Assembly (NCBI GenBank): GCA_003170035.1
Contig: PMZX01000083.1
Span: 1-5,149 of the forward strand
Direction: 5' to 3'
DNA length: 5,149 bases
Source: Myxococcales bacterium
GTDB taxonomy: Bacteria; Myxococcota_A; Polyangia; Fen-1088
The notes beneath the pieces are model-generated. The model ran no database searches and was not told where the DNA came from. It worked only from the letters and a program-made list of their open reading frames with translations. The translations under genes and the position numbers were made by a program. The stretch's first letter is position 1; every line of letters begins with the position of its first letter. This document shows positions 1 through 5,149 of this stretch, in pieces.

Positions 1-431
1 ATGCCATCGAACACCTCGATCGGTAAGCCGGCGGGATTGGCCGCCGTCTTGAGCATCAGCGGCGGAACGGACGCGACCAGCGCGGCTTTGGCCAGACGCT
101 TGCTACCGTGGCGGCCGATGTAACGTGCGACTTCGCCGCCGCCCGCGGAGAAGCCGATCAGCACGGCGTTCTTCAAGTTCAACGTGTCCATCAGCGCCGC
201 GAGATCATCGGCGTAGGTGTTCATTTCGTTGCCGTCCCACGGCTGGCTGGACCGGCCGTGGCCGCGACGATCATGCGCGATACAGCGATAGCCGTTAGAG
301 GCCAGGAAGAGCATCTGGGCCTCCCAGCTATCTGAGCTCAAGGGCCATCCGTGGCTGAGTACAACCGGCGGACCCGAGCCCCAATCCTTGTAGTAGATCT
401 GCGTGCCGTCCTTGGTCGTTATCGTGTTCAT
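1..431 (-). CDS. Alpha/beta hydrolase, non-heme chloroperoxidase-like (partial, C-terminus beyond left edge)
   Basis: Reading leftwards from the ATG at 431-429 gives 143 uninterrupted codons to the window edge. The product is the N-terminal half of an alpha/beta-hydrolase of the cofactor-free chloroperoxidase/esterase group, whose members are usually about 270-280 residues. Visible landmarks are the oxyanion-hole segment [10 protein letters not shown] (residues 27-36), the strand/turn [12 protein letters not shown] (54-65) and the nucleophile elbow GFSAGGGE (93-100), which places the catalytic serine at Ser95. The acid and histidine of the triad would lie past the edge. There is no signal peptide, so it is probably cytoplasmic. 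The substrate cannot be told from sequence; 'chloroperoxidase' names in this family often reflect incidental perhalogenation activity of an esterase. A weak AGGGA Shine-Dalgarno lies 8 nt before the ATG. The gene is codirectional with ppk2 but 274 bp downstream of it, so it need not share its transcript. Confidence 0.9.
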   Translation of the reverse strand, partial: MNTITTKDGTQIYYKDWGSGPPVVLSHGWPLSSDSWEAQMLFLASNGYRCIAHDRRGHGRSSQPWDGNEMNTYADDLAALMDTLNLKNAVLIGFSAGGGEVARYIGRHGSKRLAKAALVASVPPLMLKTAANPAGLPIEVFDG

Positions 432-584
432 TTATTGTGTCCCTGCCCCTTCGCGTACAGCTTTTCTTCGCATGGATGATAGACGTGACGAACTCACCAG
501 TCGTCGCATAACCGAAGTCCGGATATTGGCATGGCTGGTGCCTTCCTGGCCAAGCCACCACTTGCATAGGATGTTGCCGGCCAT
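432..584 (-). CDS. Possible small ORF (50 aa) abutting the hydrolase start; doubtful
   Basis: I do not recognise this product. The ORF opens with ATG at 584-582, preceded 10 nt upstream by a good AAAAGGAG Shine-Dalgarno (602-595). It ends in TAA at 434-432, directly against the hydrolase ATG, giving a TAAATG junction that would allow translational coupling. The protein begins MAGNILCKWWLGQEG and becomes Arg/Ser-rich (three MRR/SMRR-like patches). Codon choice is GC-ending for the first 20 codons or so, then drifts to rarer codons (CTA, TCA, AGA, GTA), which argues against a conserved gene. It may be a genuine leader or small protein, a decayed remnant of a longer gene, or chance. The rest of the gap, 585-705, shows no gene, no convincing promoter and no U-tract terminator behind ppk2. 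Confidence 0.25.
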   Translation of the reverse strand: MAGNILCKWWLGQEGTSHANIRTSVMRRLVSSSRLSSMRRKAVREGAGTQ

Positions 585-705
585 GCTGCTGTTACTCCTT
601 TTGCCCACGCTCAAGACGGCTGTCCTTCGCCACCCTGTCATCCGGGCGCCGTCGGGGCGCGATCTGGCCTACATTCGCGGCCGCCAGCAACTTGCTGTGA
701 ACCGA

Positions 706-1626
706 TCAGCGGGGCGACGGCGCTTTGCCCGCATGCAACGCCTTGCGGGCCGCGGCCAGCTCGGCGCGCTTGCCCTCATCCACCTCGGGGTAGTGCAGGT
801 CGAGCGATGCCAGCGCGTCAATGACCGCGCCGGCCACCACCGCGCGGGTGAACCACTTGTGGTCCGCGGGAACGACATACCAGGGCGCCCAGGGGGTCGC
901 AGTGGCGCGGATCATGTCCTCATAGGCAGCCATGTACTCCCGCCAATGCTGGCGCTCGGCGATGTCCGCCGCCGAAAACTTCCAGTTCTTCTCCGGAGTG
1001 TCGAGGCGTTCGAGAAAACGCCGTTTCTGCTCGGCATGTGAAACGTGCAGGAAGAACTTGCAGATGGCGATGCCGTTGCGGGCGAGATAGCGCTCGAAGG
1101 CGCAGATGTCCTCGAAGCGGTGGTCCCAGATCTTCTTGCCGACCAGGGAGGGCGGCAGCTTTTGCTTTTCGAGAAACTCGGGATGCACACGCACCACCAG
1201 CACCTCTTCGTAGTAGGAGCGATTGAAGATCCCGATGCGACCCCGTTCGGGCAGGCTCTTCTGACAGCGCCAGAGAAAGTCATGATCCAGCTCCTCGGCC
1301 GACGGCGCCTTGAACGATGCCACCTGGCAACCCTGCGGGTTGATGCCGGACATGACGTGCTTGATGGCACCGTCCTTGCCGGCGGCGTCCATGGCTTGAA
1401 AGATGAGCAGCACCGCCCAGGAGTCTTGCGCATAGAGAATGTCCTGCAACTTGGCCAGGGTTTCGATGCCCATCTGCAGGATTTCCTTGGCGCGCGCCTT
1501 GTCCTCCGATTTGAGTGGACGGGTGTCAGAGGGATCAACATCCTTCAGCCGGAATGCCTTGCCGTCGGTGACGCAGTAGGGCTGGCAGAGCCTGCGGGTT
1601 TCTTCGACGAGCTTCTTGAGCTTCAT
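706..1626 (-). CDS. ppk2: Polyphosphate kinase 2 family protein, class III-like
   Basis: A 306-residue cytosolic enzyme expected to transfer phosphate between inorganic polyphosphate and nucleotides. Class III members phosphorylate both AMP and ADP, regenerating ATP from polyP. The P-loop fold is clear: Walker A MDAAGKDGAI (79-88), Walker B stretch IGIFNRSYYEEVLVVR (131-146) and an Arg/Lys-rich lid KRRFLERLDTPEKNWKF (201-217), followed by APWYVVPADHKWF (247-259). The GKDG form of Walker A, the single-domain length and the overall resemblance to Meiothermus-type enzymes favour class III over class I, where GKGG is usual; substrate range is still inferred. I chose ATG 1626 (MKLKK). ATG 1635 (MAPMKLKK) is an alternative, and the longer upstream reading frame lacks family similarity. 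Neither start has a Shine-Dalgarno, and a TATAAT sits right in front (see promoter entry). The gene diverges from a CHAD gene, a polyP-binding partner. The Ala/Lys/Arg-rich C-terminal tail is unremarkable. Confidence 0.93.
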   Translation of the reverse strand: MKLKKLVEETRRLCQPYCVTDGKAFRLKDVDPSDTRPLKSEDKARAKEILQMGIETLAKLQDILYAQDSWAVLLIFQAMDAAGKDGAIKHVMSGINPQGCQVASFKAPSAEELDHDFLWRCQKSLPERGRIGIFNRSYYEEVLVVRVHPEFLEKQKLPPSLVGKKIWDHRFEDICAFERYLARNGIAICKFFLHVSHAEQKRRFLERLDTPEKNWKFSAADIAERQHWREYMAAYEDMIRATATPWAPWYVVPADHKWFTRAVVAGAVIDALASLDLHYPEVDEGKRAELAAARKALHAGKAPSPR

Positions 1627-1633
1627 GGGCGCC

Positions 1634-1639
1634 ATTATA
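1634..1639 (-). promoter_or_regulatory. Putative -10 element (TATAAT) for ppk2
   Basis: On the minus strand this is a perfect TATAAT. Normal spacing puts transcription start near 1627, immediately before the ATG at 1626, so ppk2 mRNA would be leaderless or nearly so. This fits the absence of any Shine-Dalgarno at this start. No good -35 hexamer lies 16-18 bp upstream (the region at 1657-1666 is poor), so an activator or chance occurrence is possible. If translation instead starts at ATG 1635, the hexamer is inside the start region and the call fails. Confidence 0.4.
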
Positions 1640-1641
1640 CT
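1636..1641 (+). promoter_or_regulatory. Putative -10 element (TATACT) for the CHAD gene
   Basis: TATACT matches the -10 consensus at five of six positions and overlaps the minus-strand TATAAT by four bases, so both directions would compete for the same melted region. Start of transcription would be near 1648. Upstream, TTGAGC (1616-1621) matches four of six -35 positions, but the 14-bp spacer is too short for a standard sigma-70 promoter. The two divergent starts lie only 71 bp apart, so control elements must be within or next to this stretch. Confidence 0.28.
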
Positions 1642-1697
1642 CGCATGGCGTGCGCGTTCTTGTCCGCGGCCGATTCTCATTCCAGACTGGCCGCACC

Positions 1698-2594
1698 GTG
1701 AAGCCCCCGCGCCAGCAAAGCGATCGGCCCACCACGCAATTCGTGCACGAGCACGTGCAGCGGCTGTTCGCCAACCTGCCCGGCGCCCAGGCCGGGGAGG
1801 AGGAGCCAATTCACCAGATCCGGGTCGCCTCGCGCCGGCTGCGCGTGGGCCTGCCCGTGGCTGCGCAGAAGCCAGCAGGGCGTCGGGTGCGACGCTCGCT
1901 CAAGCGATTGCGCGCACTGACCCGGCTGGCCGGCCAGGGCCGCGATCTCGACGTCGGTGCTGCGCTTTTCGACGAAGAGGCGCCCCGAGCCGAGGTTGCG
2001 CAGTTGGTCGTGCGCCTCATGCGCGACCGGCTTGCCGCCGAGCGTGCGCGGGCGCACCGGAAGCTGGCCAGGACACTCGCGGAATTCGATGCGACTCGGT
2101 TGCGCGAGGACCTGGACATCCTGATGGCGCGCGGCGGGGTGGATTCGGGCGAAGCTGCCCTGCGCCTGGGAAGTGCGCGCCGGAAGCACGCTCGGGCGGC
2201 GCTCGAAGAACTGCGCGCGCTGGGCCGTCACTTCGCCCCTATGGCCCTGCACGCAATTCGCAGGCGCTGTCGCTGGCTTCGCTACGCCGCCGAGCTGGAT
2301 CGCGCCCTGTTCGGTGGCCGCGCCACGGCCGTGAAGCGCTTCAAGGATCTGCAGGACATTCTGGGGAAGCTTCACGACGCCTTCGTGCTGGCCGAATGGA
2401 TTGCACGCGAAGCAACCTCCTGGGAGGCGCTGGGGGAACGTCGGCGCGCGGCCGCAGCTCGTTCCGTTGGCGCGCGTTTGAGAGATCGCGCGCAAGCCTT
2501 GCACCGCCGCTTCCTCAGAGTTCAGACGGCCGACTGGTTGGAAGGCGCCTTACGGCGCAATGCCGCGTTGTTCGGGCAAGCTGCCTCGCTGTGA
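1698..2594 (+). CDS. CHAD domain-containing polyphosphate-binding protein
   Basis: A 298-residue, Arg/Ala-rich, all-helical protein. The CHAD fold is a two-bundle helical domain with a basic groove that binds polyphosphate and often co-occurs with polyP enzymes. Diagnostic segments are HQIRVASRRLR (39-49), the basic helix HAIRRRCRWLRYAAEL (185-200) and the helix FKDLQDILGKLHDA (215-228), which are the conserved blocks of the two halves. There is no N-terminal CYTH (triphosphatase) domain and no membrane segment, so this is a stand-alone CHAD that probably binds or targets polyP rather than cleaving it. I chose GTG 1698 (MKPPRQQ); an in-frame GTG at 1650 would add 16 residues, and neither has a Shine-Dalgarno. 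The 1650 start would be nearly leaderless from the TATACT element. The gene is divergent from ppk2, with which it likely works. A 93-bp gap separates it from the next plus-strand gene. Confidence 0.88.
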   Translation: MKPPRQQSDRPTTQFVHEHVQRLFANLPGAQAGEEEPIHQIRVASRRLRVGLPVAAQKPAGRRVRRSLKRLRALTRLAGQGRDLDVGAALFDEEAPRAEVAQLVVRLMRDRLAAERARAHRKLARTLAEFDATRLREDLDILMARGGVDSGEAALRLGSARRKHARAALEELRALGRHFAPMALHAIRRRCRWLRYAAELDRALFGGRATAVKRFKDLQDILGKLHDAFVLAEWIAREATSWEALGERRRAAAARSVGARLRDRAQALHRRFLRVQTADWLEGALRRNAALFGQAASL

Positions 2595-2675
2595 GCAGAC
2601 CCGGCCTTCGCAACAGAAAGGTTGCTCACCTGTCACCCGCGGCGCACGCGCCACGTCCTAATATCGCCTTCCAGC

Positions 2676-2682
2676 GAGGAGG
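2676..2682 (+). promoter_or_regulatory. Strong Shine-Dalgarno (GAGGAGG) of the 60-aa gene
   Basis: GAGGAGG lies 5 nt before ATG 2688. It is the strongest ribosome-binding site in the window, and it sets the start of the small gene at 2688 rather than at an ATG 66 nt further upstream that has no such site. Confidence 0.8.
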
Positions 2683-2687
2683 TTCGC

Positions 2688-2870
2688 ATGCCGCTGGTCA
2701 AGCAAGCTCACCGAAACCACAGCCTGACCCGGAGCCCGTTCCAGAGTGCGCCCGAGGCCGAGCCCGAGCGAGACCTGGAGGATTTCGAGCGAGACGAGTT
2801 GCTGCGCACGCTGCGCCTGGAAGACTGGTTTGCCACCGCTGAGCAGGGCGTACCCATCTGGTGCTATTAG
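2688..2870 (+). CDS. Small hypothetical protein (60 aa) upstream of the acyltransferase
   Basis: I do not recognise a family. The start is fixed by the GAGGAGG at 2676-2682. The N-terminal third is basic and Ser/Gln/His-rich (MPLVKQAHRNHSLTRSP). The middle is strongly acidic and probably helical (residues 22-42, with repeated ERD, DFERDE and LRLED). The end is aromatic (DWF at 43-45, then VPIWCY at the C-terminus). There is no signal peptide and no transmembrane segment, so it is probably cytosolic. Its TAG is 17 nt before the acyltransferase ATG, and a hairpin spans the junction, so the two are almost certainly cotranscribed and probably translationally coupled. That context suggests a small accessory or regulatory partner of the acyltransferase, or a translated leader controlling it; neither role can be shown from sequence. 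The good ribosome-binding site and GC-rich third positions make it likely to be real. Confidence 0.7.
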   Translation: MPLVKQAHRNHSLTRSPFQSAPEAEPERDLEDFERDELLRTLRLEDWFATAEQGVPIWCY

Positions 2871-2876
2871 CACCAG
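2858..2876 (+). promoter_or_regulatory. Junction hairpin over stop codon and next Shine-Dalgarno
   Basis: CTGGTGCT (2858-2865), loop ATT, AGCACCAG (2869-2876) form a perfect 8-bp stem with a 3-nt loop. It contains the TAG of the 60-aa gene (2868-2870), and its 3' arm takes in the first two bases of the AGGA Shine-Dalgarno (2875-2878) used by the acyltransferase ATG at 2888. No T-run follows, so it is not an intrinsic terminator. The geometry fits a coupling device: a ribosome terminating at TAG would open the stem and free the downstream site. Confidence 0.55.
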
Positions 2877-2887
2877 GACCTTCTGTC

Positions 2888-4735
2888 ATGTCCGGCAGCA
2901 ACGCCGAACGCCCGAGCCAGGATGAACGCCCGGCGCGTCTCATCGATCTCGGTGCCGCCATTCACAACCCGATTGGTCGCACCCTGTTCCGATTGATCAA
3001 GAATCCCATCGAACAGGCTTTCTCCCTTTCCGCCATCAACAACATCTATTCACTCGCCTCACCATCGCCAGCCGATCGCAGCTACTTCGCCACGGCCCTG
3101 CGCACCGCCGGCATGAGCTACGATCTTGCGCCCGAGGACCTGGCCAAGATCCCGGCCACGGGACCGCTGGTCGTGGTGGCCAACCATCCCTTCGGCGTCG
3201 CCGACGGGCTGATCGTGGGCGACGTCCTGACCCAGGTCCGCCCCGACTTCCGCTTGCTGGCCAATCGATTGCTTCAGCAAATTCCCGAGTTACGCCCGTG
3301 GATTCTTCCGGTGGACGTCTTGGGCGGCGCGGAGGTTGCCCAGCGCAACGCCTCGCAACTTCGCCTGGCCATGAAGTGGCTGGCACAAGGGGGCGTTCTG
3401 GGTGTCTTCCCGGCCGGGACAGTGTCGCATCTACACCTGAGGCAGGGCTGCATCGTCGACCCCGCTTGGCACCGGACGGTGGCAGTACTGGTCCGCCGGA
3501 CCGGCGCGACGGTAGTCACCATGTTCTTCGAGGGTCACAACAGCCTGGCGTTCCAGCTTTCCGGCCTGATCCACCCGCGGCTGCGCACGGCGCTGCTGCC
3601 CTCGGAGTTCGTCAAGGGCAGGCGGTCTCGCGTCTGCGTGCGCATCGGGCGTCCCATCGAGCCGCACAAGATCAGGCTCTATCCGGACGATCACAGCTTG
3701 ACCGAGTACCTGCGTTTCAAGACCTACATGTTGCAGTGGAGGGAGAGCGCCATCCGCCCGCGCTTTGCCCCGAGCTGTCCTGGAAATCGCCTGCAACCCT
3801 TGCGCAAGCCAATGCCGTCCCGTTGCCTGCGGGACGAGGTCATGGCACTGCCGGCGAGGGCGCTGCTGGCAGAGCAGGCGGAGTACCAGGTGTTCATGGC
3901 CAGCCGCTACGAGATTCCCTCCCTGCTGATCGAGATCGGCCGCCTGCGCGAGCAGAGCTTTCGGGCTGCCCACGAGGGGACCGGCCGGCCGTGCGATCTG
4001 GACAGCTTCGACCAGCACTACTCCCACCTGTTTCTATGGAACGCCGTCCGGCACGAAGTTGTGGGCGCCTATCGCCTGGGCCGCGTGGACCGCATCATCC
4101 CGCGACGGGGCGTCGAGGGCCTCTACAGCAACACGCTGTTCAAGTTCAAACCCGGGTTTCTCGAACGCCTGGGGCCGGCGTTGGAACTCGGACGCTCGTT
4201 CGTGCGGCAGGAGTACCAGGGCCAGGCGGCGCCGTTGGCCTTGCTCTGGCGTGGAATCGGTGAGTACCTGGTCCGCAATGCCGAGTGCAAGGTGCTGTTC
4301 GGACCGGTGAGCATCAGCCGGGCCTACGCGGGCCTGTCACGTCGTCTGATGGTGGAGTTTCTCTCCAAGCTGCGCGGCGATCCCACACTGGAGCCCCTGG
4401 TCAAGCCACGCAACCCGCCACGCGAACGACTGACCCGACCGGAACGCGAGGCCATGGCTGCGCTGGTGCACGACACGGAGGATGTCTCGGCTCTGGTGTC
4501 CGACATCGAGGTCGACCGCAAGGGCCTCCCGGTGCTGCTGCGCCACTACCTGCGGCTTGGCGCCTCACTGCTCAGTTTCAACGTCGACCAAGCCTTCGGC
4601 AATTGCATCGACGGCCTCATTATTGTCGATCTTCGCGCCACGGACCCGTGCCTCCTGCGCCGCTACATGGGCAAGGCAGGGTACGAACACTACGCCAGCG
4701 TCGCGGGTCCCGCCCCCATGGGCAGGGCCGCCTGA
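2888..4735 (+). CDS. Bifunctional acyltransferase: PlsC-like O-acyltransferase plus GNAT N-acyltransferase (OlsF/COG3176-like)
   Basis: A 615-residue fusion. The N-terminal half (about residues 60-290) is a glycerolipid-type acyltransferase: NHPFGVAD (99-106) carries the catalytic His100 and Asp106, FPAGTVS (174-180) is the acceptor-binding motif equivalent to FPEGTRS in PlsC, and FEGHNS (214-219) and LIHPRLRTALLP (227-238) are typical of the hemolysin-like branch. The C-terminal half (about 320-600) is a GNAT-type N-acyltransferase resembling OlsB, with ASRYEIPSLLIEIGRLREQS (338-357), a LGRSFV segment (434-439), GPVSISRAY (472-480) and RRYMGKAGYEHY (591-602). In OlsF the C-terminal domain N-acylates ornithine with a 3-hydroxyacyl-ACP and the N-terminal domain O-acylates the product, making ornithine lipid at the inner membrane. 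Substrate specificity here is inferred; another amino-acyl lipid is possible. The start is ATG 2888, with AGGA 9 nt upstream; an in-frame GTG at 2861 overlaps the previous gene and is less likely. A fatty-acyl carrier protein gene lies convergently 13 bp away. Confidence 0.85.
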   Translation: MSGSNAERPSQDERPARLIDLGAAIHNPIGRTLFRLIKNPIEQAFSLSAINNIYSLASPSPADRSYFATALRTAGMSYDLAPEDLAKIPATGPLVVVANHPFGVADGLIVGDVLTQVRPDFRLLANRLLQQIPELRPWILPVDVLGGAEVAQRNASQLRLAMKWLAQGGVLGVFPAGTVSHLHLRQGCIVDPAWHRTVAVLVRRTGATVVTMFFEGHNSLAFQLSGLIHPRLRTALLPSEFVKGRRSRVCVRIGRPIEPHKIRLYPDDHSLTEYLRFKTYMLQWRESAIRPRFAPSCPGNRLQPLRKPMPSRCLRDEVMALPARALLAEQAEYQVFMASRYEIPSLLIEIGRLREQSFRAAHEGTGRPCDLDSFDQHYSHLFLWNAVRHEVVGAYRLGRVDRIIPRRGVEGLYSNTLFKFKPGFLERLGPALELGRSFVRQEYQGQAAPLALLWRGIGEYLVRNAECKVLFGPVSISRAYAGLSRRLMVEFLSKLRGDPTLEPLVKPRNPPRERLTRPEREAMAALVHDTEDVSALVSDIEVDRKGLPVLLRHYLRLGASLLSFNVDQAFGNCIDGLIIVDLRATDPCLLRRYMGKAGYEHYASVAGPAPMGRAA

Positions 4736-4748
4736 CGACGATCGTGTA

Positions 4749-5024
4749 TTACGCCGCCGAGTACGCCGACGCGCCTGATTGCAGGCTGCGCGAGATGGCG
4801 TCGACCGCGTCGCGCACAGTGACCAGCGACCGGGCGTCCAGGGGACCGATCTGGGCGCCGAAAGCTTCTTCTATCTCGAAGAGTAATTCGGCCGAACCGA
4901 GCGAGTCGATGCCGAGGTCGTCGCGCAGGGTGCTGTTCCAACCCACCTCATCTACTGAGACGCCGCTGTTGAGTCTTTCGACAATGATGCTGGCGAGTCT
5001 GTCGCGAATTTCATCTGGGGTCAT
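4749..5024 (-). CDS. Acyl carrier protein
   Basis: A 91-residue acidic four-helix carrier protein. The phosphopantetheine attachment site is [20 protein letters not shown] (36-55), with Ser41 as the modified residue, followed by an acidic recognition helix (EIEEAFG) that docks onto partner enzymes. It is slightly longer than housekeeping AcpP (about 78 residues), lacks that protein's near-invariant flanks (LGADSLD) and is not next to fabG/fabD, so it looks like a specialised carrier. The start at 5024 is set by GAGGAG (5038-5033) 8 nt upstream, and its ATG overlaps the TGA of the ketosynthase gene (ATGA), implying tight coupling and a common product. The C-terminal tail, Ser/Ala-rich after residue 81, is probably disordered. 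Its 3' end faces the acyltransferase end with 13 bp between and no visible terminator. It may supply acyl chains to that acyltransferase, but this is inferred from position. Confidence 0.93.
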   Translation of the reverse strand: MTPDEIRDRLASIIVERLNSGVSVDEVGWNSTLRDDLGIDSLGSAELLFEIEEAFGAQIGPLDARSLVTVRDAVDAISRSLQSGASAYSAA

Positions 5025-5149
5025 TGTGGCAACTCCTCTGGTTTCCTGACGACAAGAACCGCATTCTCCCCCCCGAACGCGAAGGAATTCTTGATAGCCA
5101 GTCGCACCGAACGGCGGCGCGCCTGATTGGGCACGTAGTCAAGGTCGCA
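5021..5149 (-). CDS. Beta-ketoacyl-ACP synthase, FabF/KAS II type (3' end only)
   Basis: Only the last 42 codons are in the window; the rest lies beyond the right edge. The segment [11 protein letters not shown] followed by [14 protein letters not shown] is the conserved C-terminus of thiolase-fold condensing enzymes, which extend acyl chains by decarboxylative Claisen condensation with malonyl-ACP. The Phe of the FGG loop is the gating residue next to the active-site Cys of FabF. Here the usual GFGGTN reads AFGGEN, a variation seen in specialised ketosynthases rather than housekeeping FabF. The Cys-His-His residues are not visible. Seven consecutive G bases encode part of the GG-E turn, and the frame is intact. 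Its TGA overlaps the ATG of the downstream acyl carrier protein by four bases, so the two form an operon. Confidence 0.88.
   Translation of the reverse strand, partial: CDLDYVPNQARRRSVRLAIKNSFAFGGENAVLVVRKPEELPQ
5033..5038 (-). promoter_or_regulatory. Shine-Dalgarno (GAGGAG) of the acyl carrier protein gene
   Basis: GAGGAG sits inside the 3' end of the ketosynthase coding sequence, 8 nt before the ATG at 5024. With the ATGA overlap it indicates reinitiation or coupling from the ketosynthase, and strong synthesis of the carrier protein. Confidence 0.75.

Noticed and set aside
635..641. Perfect CTGTCAT Pho-box half-site.
   Set aside because: The flanking 7-mers at the required 11-bp spacing do not match, and it points away from the hydrolase gene, so it is probably chance.
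646..660. GCGCC/GGCGC hairpin downstream of ppk2 as a terminator.
   Set aside because: The stem is only 5 bp, there is no T-run on the minus strand, and GC-rich sequence makes such pairings common.
1645..1701. An 18-codon ORF ending in TGA that overlaps the CHAD GTG start (GTGA), resembling a coupled leader peptide.
   Set aside because: It has no Shine-Dalgarno, is the tail of a long antisense frame over ppk2, and its ATG would lie upstream of the start site predicted from TATACT.
2610..2625. GCAAC-AGAAAG-GTTGC hairpin after the CHAD gene as a terminator.
   Set aside because: The stem is 5 bp and is followed by tcacctgtca, not a T-tract; too weak to call.
1616..2842. A long open frame (about 400 codons) overlapping the CHAD gene on the same strand.
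   Set aside because: Its translation is low-complexity Ala/Arg/Gly/Pro typical of an alternate frame in GC-rich DNA, while the CHAD frame carries recognisable conserved motifs.
3298..4263. A 321-codon plus-strand frame inside the acyltransferase gene.
   Set aside because: It is a compositional shadow; all recognisable acyltransferase motifs are in the 2888-4735 frame.
5021..5080. Possible frameshift in the ketosynthase at the G tract.
   Set aside because: Counting seven G bases keeps the expected FGGEN frame through to a TGA overlapping the ACP start, so the gene end is intact.

Overview
This is a GC-rich, gene-dense bacterial window. I see no rRNA, tRNA, CRISPR array, insertion sequence or phage gene. 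The GC-rich coding style and the gene families suggest a proteobacterium, but nothing here fixes the genus.

Layout from left to right. (1) Minus strand, 1-431: the N-terminal half of an alpha/beta hydrolase of the non-heme chloroperoxidase type, cut by the left edge. A doubtful 50-codon ORF (432-584) abuts its start. (2) Minus strand, 706-1626: a complete polyphosphate kinase 2 family protein, most like class III PPK2. (3) Plus strand, 1698-2594: a CHAD-domain protein, divergent from ppk2. CHAD domains bind polyphosphate, so the two form a polyphosphate module around a 71-bp shared control region. That region carries two face-to-face -10-like hexamers. (4) Plus strand, 2688-2870: a 60-residue protein of unknown function with a strong Shine-Dalgarno. 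(5) Plus strand, 2888-4735: a two-domain acyltransferase, with a PlsC-like O-acyltransferase followed by a GNAT-like N-acyltransferase. This is the architecture of OlsF-type ornithine-lipid synthases and of COG3176 'hemolysin-like' proteins. A perfect 8-bp hairpin spans the stop codon of gene 4 and overlaps the Shine-Dalgarno of gene 5. (6) Minus strand, 4749-5149, convergent with gene 5 across 13 bp: an acyl carrier protein, preceded by the 3' end of a FabF-type ketosynthase that runs off the right edge. The two overlap by ATGA.

How the parts may fit. The left half handles polyphosphate: PPK2 exchanges phosphate between polyP and nucleotides, and CHAD binds polyP. The right half looks like lipid chemistry: ketosynthase and carrier protein on one strand, and an acyltransferase that could use acyl-ACP on the other. 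Ornithine lipids are phosphorus-free and are often made under phosphate limitation, so a common phosphate-economy theme is possible. That link is inference from gene order; no convincing Pho box is visible.

The least-explained elements are the 60-residue protein with its hairpin junction to the acyltransferase, and the compact, possibly leaderless, ppk2/CHAD divergent promoter.
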